From Streptomyces spinosisporus (GTDB lineage: Bacteria; Actinomycetota; Actinomycetes; Streptomycetales; Streptomycetaceae), in the NCBI RefSeq assembly GCF_022698145.1, contig NZ_JALDAX010000021.1:62001-126000 (forward strand): a DNA stretch of 64,000 nucleotides, given 5' to 3'. Shown here one piece after another: positions 59,505-64,000 of this stretch (positions within the stretch are counted from its first letter, which is position 1; the number at the start of each line of letters is the position of its first letter). The notes beneath the pieces were generated by a model. The model was given only the letters and a program-made list of their open reading frames with translations. It was not told the origin of the DNA and made no database searches. The translations under genes were made by a program, and so were the position numbers.

Positions 59505-60131
59505 ATGCCCAGTGTGTTCGTGCAAGGCAGGCCCGTCGACTCGTATCCGCCGCTCGCGCCCGAAGCCCGGCGCGGGAAGGTGCGGCGCGTGACCGAGGTC
59601 GGTGAGGAGGTCCTGCACAAGCCGTGCAGGGACGTCACCGAGTTCGGTCCCGACCTGGCCGCGCTCATCGACGACATGTTCCTGACCATGTACATCGCCG
59701 AGGGGGCCGGTCTCGCGGCGAACCAAGTGGGCGTCGGCCTGCGGCTGTTCGTCTACGACTGCCCGGACGACGACGGGGCCCGGCACGTCGGGCACATCGT
59801 CAACCCGGTGCTCGACCCGCTCGCACCCGCCGGGCGCCGACTGCTCGACGAGAACGAGGGGTGCCTGTCCGTGCCGGGCGCCTTGATGGACGTACCGCGG
59901 CCCGACCGGGCCGTGGTGCGGGGGCTGGACAAGGAAGGGCAGCCGCTCGTCATCGAGGGGACGGGGTACTTCGCGCGCTGCCTGGAGCACGAGACCGACC
60001 ACTGCAACGGCCGGGTCTATCTGGACCGCCTCTCCGGCCGGCAGCGCAAGGACGCGCTGCGGCAGGTGGCGGACCGGCGTGACGAGGTGTTCGCCCGCCG
60101 GGCCGCCAACGTGGAAGCCCTGAAGGGCTGA
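59505..60131 (+). CDS. def: Peptide deformylase
   Basis: 208 aa, ATG 59505 with AGGGAGAC upstream. All three deformylase motifs are intact: GAGLAANQVG (68-77), EGCLSVPG with metal-binding Cys120, and HETDHCNG with His162, Glu163 and His166. It removes the formyl group from new proteins. Length is normal with an N-terminal extension of about 25 residues. Its stop lies one base from the stop of the convergent MenJ-like gene. Streptomyces carry several deformylase genes; this may be an accessory copy. Confidence 0.95.
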   Translation: MPSVFVQGRPVDSYPPLAPEARRGKVRRVTEVGEEVLHKPCRDVTEFGPDLAALIDDMFLTMYIAEGAGLAANQVGVGLRLFVYDCPDDDGARHVGHIVNPVLDPLAPAGRRLLDENEGCLSVPGALMDVPRPDRAVVRGLDKEGQPLVIEGTGYFARCLEHETDHCNGRVYLDRLSGRQRKDALRQVADRRDEVFARRAANVEALKG

Positions 60132-60132
60132 T

Positions 60133-61425
60133 TCACGCCTTCGGGGCCACCTTGCTCAGGCCGTTGATGACCCGGTCCATCGCGTCGCCGCCGGTCGGGT
60201 CGGTCAGGTTCGCCAGGAGCTTGAGGGTGAACTTCATGAGCATGGGGTGCGTCAGACCGCGCTGGGCCGCGATCTTCATGATCTTCGGGTTGCCGATGAG
60301 CTTCACGAAGCCGCGGCCCAGCGTGTAGTAGCCGCCGTAGGTGTCCTTCAGGACCCGCGGGTAGCGCTGCAGGGCGAGTTCACGGCTCGCGGCCGTCGGG
60401 CGGGCGTGGGCCTGGACGATGACGTCGGCGGCGATCTGGCCGGACTCCATGGCGTAGGCGATGCCCTCGCCGTTGAAGGGGTTCACCAGGCCGCCGGCGT
60501 CGCCGACCAGAAGCAGGCCCTTGGTGTAGTGGGGCTGGCGGTTGAAGGCCATGGGGAGCGCGGCGCCGCGGATCGGTCCGGTCATGTTGTCCGGGGTGTA
60601 GCCCCAGTCCTCGGGCATGGAGGCGCACCACGCCTTGAGGATCTCGCGCCAGTCCAGCTCCTTGAAGGCCGCCGAGGTGTTCAGCACGCCGAGGCCGACG
60701 TTCGAGGTGCCGTCGCCCATGCCGAAGATCCAGCCGTAGCCGGGCAGCAGCCGGTCCTGGGGGCCGCGGCGGTCCCACAGTTCCAGCCAGGACTCCAGGT
60801 AGTCGTCGTCGTGGCGGGGCGAGGTGAAGTACGTCCGTACGGCCACGCCCATCGGGCGGTCCTCGCGGCGGTGCAGGCCCATGGCCAGCGAAAGCCGCGT
60901 CGAGTTGCCGTCGGCGGCGACGACCAGCGGCGCGTGGAGGGTCACCTCGCGCTTCTCCTCGCCGAGCTTGGCGTGGACGCCGGTGATACGGCCGGTGCGC
61001 TCGTCGACGATCGGGGCGCCGACGTTGCAGCGCTCGTAGAGCCGCGCGCCCGCCTTCTGGGCCTGCCGGGCGAGCTGCTCGTCGAAGTCGTCGCGCTTGC
61101 GGACGAGTCCGTAGTCGGGGAAGGAGGCGAGATCCGGCCAGTCGAGCTGCAGCCGCACTCCCCCGCCGATGATCCGCAGGCCCTTGTTGCGCAGCCAGCC
61201 CGCCTCCTCGGAGATGTCGATGCCCATGGCCACGAGCTGTTTGACCGCACGCGGGGTGAGGCCGTCGCCGCAGACCTTCTCCCGCGGGAACTCGGTCTTC
61301 TCCAGCAGGAGCACGTCCAGGCCGGACTTGGCGAGGTGGTAGGCGGTCGTGGAACCGGCGGGCCCCGCCCCCACGACGATCACATCGGCGGTGTTCTCGG
61401 AGAGCGGCTCGGTCGCGACGGTCAC
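60133..61425 (-). CDS. Geranylgeranyl reductase-family flavoprotein (MenJ-like)
   Basis: 430 aa, GTG start with GGGGAGATC upstream. FAD site VIVVGAGPAGSTTAYHLAKSG near 15-35, family motif KTEFPREKVCGDGLTPRAV near 42-60, and LLVGDAGGLVNPFNGEGIAYAMESG near 304-328. Mycobacterial MenJ of this family saturates one isoprene unit of menaquinone. The menG gene about 1 kb away on the same strand supports that role here; membrane-lipid reduction is the alternative. Divergent from the GNAT gene. Confidence 0.88.
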   Translation of the reverse strand: MTVATEPLSENTADVIVVGAGPAGSTTAYHLAKSGLDVLLLEKTEFPREKVCGDGLTPRAVKQLVAMGIDISEEAGWLRNKGLRIIGGGVRLQLDWPDLASFPDYGLVRKRDDFDEQLARQAQKAGARLYERCNVGAPIVDERTGRITGVHAKLGEEKREVTLHAPLVVAADGNSTRLSLAMGLHRREDRPMGVAVRTYFTSPRHDDDYLESWLELWDRRGPQDRLLPGYGWIFGMGDGTSNVGLGVLNTSAAFKELDWREILKAWCASMPEDWGYTPDNMTGPIRGAALPMAFNRQPHYTKGLLLVGDAGGLVNPFNGEGIAYAMESGQIAADVIVQAHARPTAASRELALQRYPRVLKDTYGGYYTLGRGFVKLIGNPKIMKIAAQRGLTHPMLMKFTLKLLANLTDPTGGDAMDRVINGLSKVAPKA

Positions 61426-61523
61426 GGCGGGATCTCCCCAACTTCGAAATCTCTGTGCCGGACGGCACGGGACAGGGGCAGTCTATTCAGCAGCATTGAT
61501 CACCCGGCTGAAGGGCTGCCCTC

Positions 61524-62030
61524 GTGAACCGAGCTCTCCCCGTAGTACGGCTGCGCGTCCCCACCGACGAGGACGCGGTCGCCTGGCACCGGATCTTCGA
61601 CGACCCGGACGTCATGGAGTTCCACGGCGGTGCGTCCGCGGAGCTGTCCGTCTACGAGGAGCTCACCGCCCGGCAGCGCCGGCACGACGCCGAGCGGGGC
61701 TTCTGCCTGTGGACCATGGCCGACGACCGCGGGCGGGTCATCGGGTTCACCGGCGCCCAGCCGTGGCCGCACGAGTGGGGGCCGAGCGGCGAGATAGAGA
61801 TCGGCTGGCGGCTCGGCCGGGAGTTCTGGGGGAAGGGGTACGCCACGGCGGCCGCGCAGATGACGCTGGAGCGGCTCCGTGCGGCCGGGGTGAAGAGCGT
61901 GGTGGCGATAGTCAGACCCGGCAACGAGCGGTCGGTCTCGGTCACGAAGCGCCTCGGCATGGAGCTGAGGGAGACATATCCGCACCCGCGCTTCGACGAA
62001 GAGGCACTCTGTTTCGGCCTGCACCTCTGA
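61524..62030 (+). CDS. GNAT-family N-acetyltransferase (RimJ/RimL type)
   Basis: 168 aa, GTG start with GAAGGGC upstream. LRVPTDEDAVAWHRIFDDPDVM near 10-31 and the acetyl-CoA loop GREFWGKGYATAAAQMTLERL near 98-118, followed by NERSVSVTKRLGMEL, are RimJ/RimL-type features. It could acetylate a protein N-terminus, antibiotic or small amine; nothing in the context tells which. Confidence 0.88.
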   Translation: MNRALPVVRLRVPTDEDAVAWHRIFDDPDVMEFHGGASAELSVYEELTARQRRHDAERGFCLWTMADDRGRVIGFTGAQPWPHEWGPSGEIEIGWRLGREFWGKGYATAAAQMTLERLRAAGVKSVVAIVRPGNERSVSVTKRLGMELRETYPHPRFDEEALCFGLHL

Positions 62031-62131
62031 ATTGGTCACATTGAGTAACCGACTGCTACAGAAAGACACTTGACGCTTCCGGACGACACCCCCCGGCGGT
62101 TACCCTTCCAGTACCGCTGGGGGTGACATCT

Positions 62132-62467
62132 GTGCGCATAACACCCAAAACACCCGAAGTGCGCGTACCACGGCTTGTCGGGCTGATGGCCATGGACGCG
62201 CGCAAGTCGGCAGAGGCGACCGGGCTCTTTCTCAACGCACCGGACCGGCCCGACTTCCACCAGACCGTCGTCGAATACGTCGTACGGCAGTACCCGCAGC
62301 CGGGCGCCGAGGTGCCGCGGGACTCCGTGATCTACGTGTGGTTCGACTTCGGCGAGGGGGAGGGCGGCGGAGGCATGCGTGAGCCCCGTATCCCCCGGCC
62401 CCCCAGGGGCGGACTGCAGCGCGAACTCGACGAGCCGGGCGACCCGTACGTCGTCAGCTCGGCCTGA
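62132..62467 (+). CDS. Small single-PASTA-domain protein
   Basis: 111 aa from the GTG at 62132, which has GGGGGTGA five to six bases upstream; a GTG at 62123 has no room for such a site. Residues 10-75 form one PASTA domain (VRVPRLVGLMAMDARKSAEA, then VRQYPQPGAEVPRDSVIYVWF). A Gly/Pro-rich tail follows. No signal peptide or membrane helix is visible. PASTA domains normally sense muropeptides or beta-lactams as outer parts of kinases and penicillin-binding proteins; a free cytoplasmic copy is odd. It ends five bases from the convergent menG stop. Confidence 0.8.
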   Translation: MRITPKTPEVRVPRLVGLMAMDARKSAEATGLFLNAPDRPDFHQTVVEYVVRQYPQPGAEVPRDSVIYVWFDFGEGEGGGGMREPRIPRPPRGGLQRELDEPGDPYVVSSA

Positions 62468-62472
62468 CTGCG

Positions 62473-63168
62473 TCAGCTCTGCTTGAACCCGCGGTGCAAA
62501 GCCACCACGCCGCCCGTGAGGTTCTTCCACGCCACCTTCGACCAGCCGGCCTTCTGCAGCCGCTCGGCCAGCGCGGGCTGGTCGGGCCAGGCGCGGATGG
62601 ACTCGGCGAGGTAGACGTAGGCGTCGGGGTTGGAGGAGACCGCGCGGGCGACCGGCGGGAGGGCGCGCATCAGGTACTCGGTGTAGACCGTGCGGAAAGG
62701 CGCCCAGGTCGGGTGCGAGAACTCGCAGATCACCACCCGGCCGCCGGGCCTGGTCACCCGGTGCATCTCGCGCAGGGCGCCGTCGACGTCCTGTACGTTG
62801 CGCAGCCCGAAGGAGATCGTGACGGCGTCGAAGGTGTCGTCGCGGAACGGCAGCTTCGTCGCGTCGCCCGCGGTCAGCGGCAGCCAGGGGTGCCTCTTCT
62901 TGCCGACCTGGAGCATGCCGAGGGAGAAGTCGCAGGGGACGACATAGGCGCCCGTGCGGGCGAACGGCAGCGACGAGGTCGCCGTGCCCGCGGCGAGGTC
63001 CAGGACCTTCCGCGCCGGCCGGGCGTCGACCGCCTTCGCCACCTCCTTGCGCCACACCCGGTCCTGGCCGAGCGACAGCACGTCGTTCGTCAGGTCGTAC
63101 CGTTCCGCCACGTCGTCGAACATCGAGGCGACTTCGTGCGGCTGCTTGTTCAGGGAAGCGCGGGTCAC
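62473..63168 (-). CDS. menG: Demethylmenaquinone methyltransferase
   Basis: 231 aa from the GTG at 63168 ([13 protein letters not shown]). The ribosome site is weak because the only GGCGAG run touches the start codon. UbiE/MenG signatures: [21 protein letters not shown] near 16-36, SAM motif [16 protein letters not shown] near 54-69, the [18 protein letters not shown] segment near 109-126 and a late CEFSHPTW. It methylates demethylmenaquinone to menaquinone with SAM, the last ring step. It supplies the quinone used by the NDH-1 complex encoded in this window. Confidence 0.93.
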   Translation of the reverse strand: MTRASLNKQPHEVASMFDDVAERYDLTNDVLSLGQDRVWRKEVAKAVDARPARKVLDLAAGTATSSLPFARTGAYVVPCDFSLGMLQVGKKRHPWLPLTAGDATKLPFRDDTFDAVTISFGLRNVQDVDGALREMHRVTRPGGRVVICEFSHPTWAPFRTVYTEYLMRALPPVARAVSSNPDAYVYLAESIRAWPDQPALAERLQKAGWSKVAWKNLTGGVVALHRGFKQS

Positions 63169-63191
63169 CTCGCCATTGTTGCAGCCCGCCC

Positions 63192-64000
63192 TCACGGAAG
63201 AAGCCTGGGCTTCTTCTTCGCGGCCACGTCCTCCACCCAGCCGCACACCAGGACGAACACCGCGATCAGGACCCAGCCGATGCCGAACATGAACCACTGG
63301 CTCTCCAGCGGCAGGTACTTCTCGAACGCGGGCACGTTCCAGAACTGGTCGATCAGCGGGACGGCCAGGATCAGCGCGATCTCGTGCCACAGATAGATCG
63401 TCACGGCACGCGCGTTGAAGACCGTGACCGTCCGGTCCAGCCGCCGGAAGCCGGTCAGCCGGGCGAAGTCGATCCGGAAGTACGCCTTCGCCCACATCAG
63501 CACCAGCACGAACCCGGCCGACCAGAAGGCCTGCGCGAGCGGGTTCGAGTCGAGGTCGTACGTGCCGTAGTCGGACTGGTGGCTGAAGGCGTACCAGCCG
63601 CCGTAGCCCAGCGCGGCGAGCGAGAGCGCGGCGACGAGGACAGGGTGCAGCCGCTGCAGCACGCCGTCGCGGTGCGCGAAGCCGAGGAGCCAGCAGAAGA
63701 GGTACGTCGACAGGTCCCACAGGGCGCTGCCGAAGCGGTTGTCCGGGGCGGTCCAGACGAAGTTCAGAGCCAGGACCGGGGTCAGGGACAGCGCCAGGAC
63801 GGGGAGGGGGGCGAGGCGGAAGAGGCGTAGGAGGAGGGGGGAGAGGAGGACGAACCAGAGGTAGGTGCGGAGGTACCAGAGGATTTCCCATGCCTGCTCG
63901 CCCCAGGCGTTGCCCGGGGGGTCGCCGAGCGGGACGACCCAGTAGATGATCTGCCAAGGCGGAAGCCAGCCGTGGATCAGCATCGCGAGCACGACGAAGA
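63192..64000 (-). CDS. Acyltransferase-3-family membrane protein (partial, C-terminal part)
   Basis: At least 269 codons of an open frame that runs off the right edge. About eight hydrophobic helices are visible, with [22 protein letters not shown] and the late [20 protein letters not shown] typical of the acyltransferase-3 fold. Members acylate sugars or cell-surface polymers in the membrane. The active-site His expected near the N-terminus is outside the window. Ends 23 bp upstream of menG on the same strand. Confidence 0.8.
   Translation of the reverse strand, partial: FVVLAMLIHGWLPPWQIIYWVVPLGDPPGNAWGEQAWEILWYLRTYLWFVLLSPLLLRLFRLAPLPVLALSLTPVLALNFVWTAPDNRFGSALWDLSTYLFCWLLGFAHRDGVLQRLHPVLVAALSLAALGYGGWYAFSHQSDYGTYDLDSNPLAQAFWSAGFVLVLMWAKAYFRIDFARLTGFRRLDRTVTVFNARAVTIYLWHEIALILAVPLIDQFWNVPAFEKYLPLESQWFMFGIGWVLIAVFVLVCGWVEDVAAKKKPRLLP

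Overview
The window is chromosomal DNA of a Streptomyces or very close actinomycete. The base composition is extremely GC-rich, third codon positions are almost all G or C, GTG starts are frequent, and genes are packed in long translationally coupled operons. The gene order (main nuo operon, recQ, SLT hydrolase, polyprenyl synthase, korAB, two sensor kinases, second nuo cluster) agrees with the S. coelicolor layout as I remember it. No tRNA, rRNA, insertion sequence, prophage or CRISPR array was seen.

Layout. (1) 1-5126, minus strand: a second, incomplete complex I cluster nuoA2-B2-C2-H2-I2-J2-K2, without D, E, F or G in the usual places and with a NuoC2 carrying a repeat-rich tail of about 400 residues. 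(2) 5323-9537, plus strand: two paralogous histidine kinases and one LuxR-type response regulator. The kinases are separated by about 770 bp of non-coding degenerate tandem repeats. (3) 9827-12827: korAB, a 2-oxoacid:ferredoxin oxidoreductase. (4) 12867-16422: a divergent HxlR regulator/QorB-like pair, a RarD permease and a secreted M28 aminopeptidase. (5) 16444-21771: a Pro-rich helical-repeat protein divergent from a small P-loop-like protein, then an ABC exporter and a LolA-like anchored protein. (6) 22020-25124: a polyprenyl diphosphate synthase, a c-di-AMP (ydaO) riboswitch driving a secreted SLT protein, and a HAD phosphatase. (7) 25246-29224: an ATP-grasp ligase/flavin monooxygenase pair divergent from fumarylacetoacetase. 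(8) 29469-30410: an M56 peptidase. (9) 30587-37459: GntR regulator, AprB-like ferredoxin, ABC importer, and AprA-like flavoprotein fused to HEAT repeats. This is the least understood and most interesting operon here. (10) 37658-55904, minus strand: recQ and the complete 14-gene nuoA-N operon with a Rex operator upstream. (11) 56672-64000: NlpC/P60 hydrolase, Tat-exported amine-oxidase-like flavoprotein, peptide deformylase, MenJ-like reductase, GNAT, a small PASTA protein, MenG methyltransferase and a truncated membrane acyltransferase.

How the parts fit. Much of the window concerns respiratory electron flow through menaquinone. It holds NDH-1 (complete and partial copies), a redox-sensing Rex site, ferredoxin-reducing KorAB, a polyprenyl synthase that may build the menaquinone side chain, MenG that methylates the ring and a MenJ-like enzyme that saturates the side chain. 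A second theme is the envelope: the riboswitch-controlled SLT enzyme, the NlpC/P60 enzyme, the PASTA protein, the LolA-like protein and the sensor kinases. The GntR-Fdx-ABC-flavoprotein operon looks like an import-and-reduce (or oxidise) module for a small oxyanion or organosulfur-like compound. Its substrate cannot be read from sequence.
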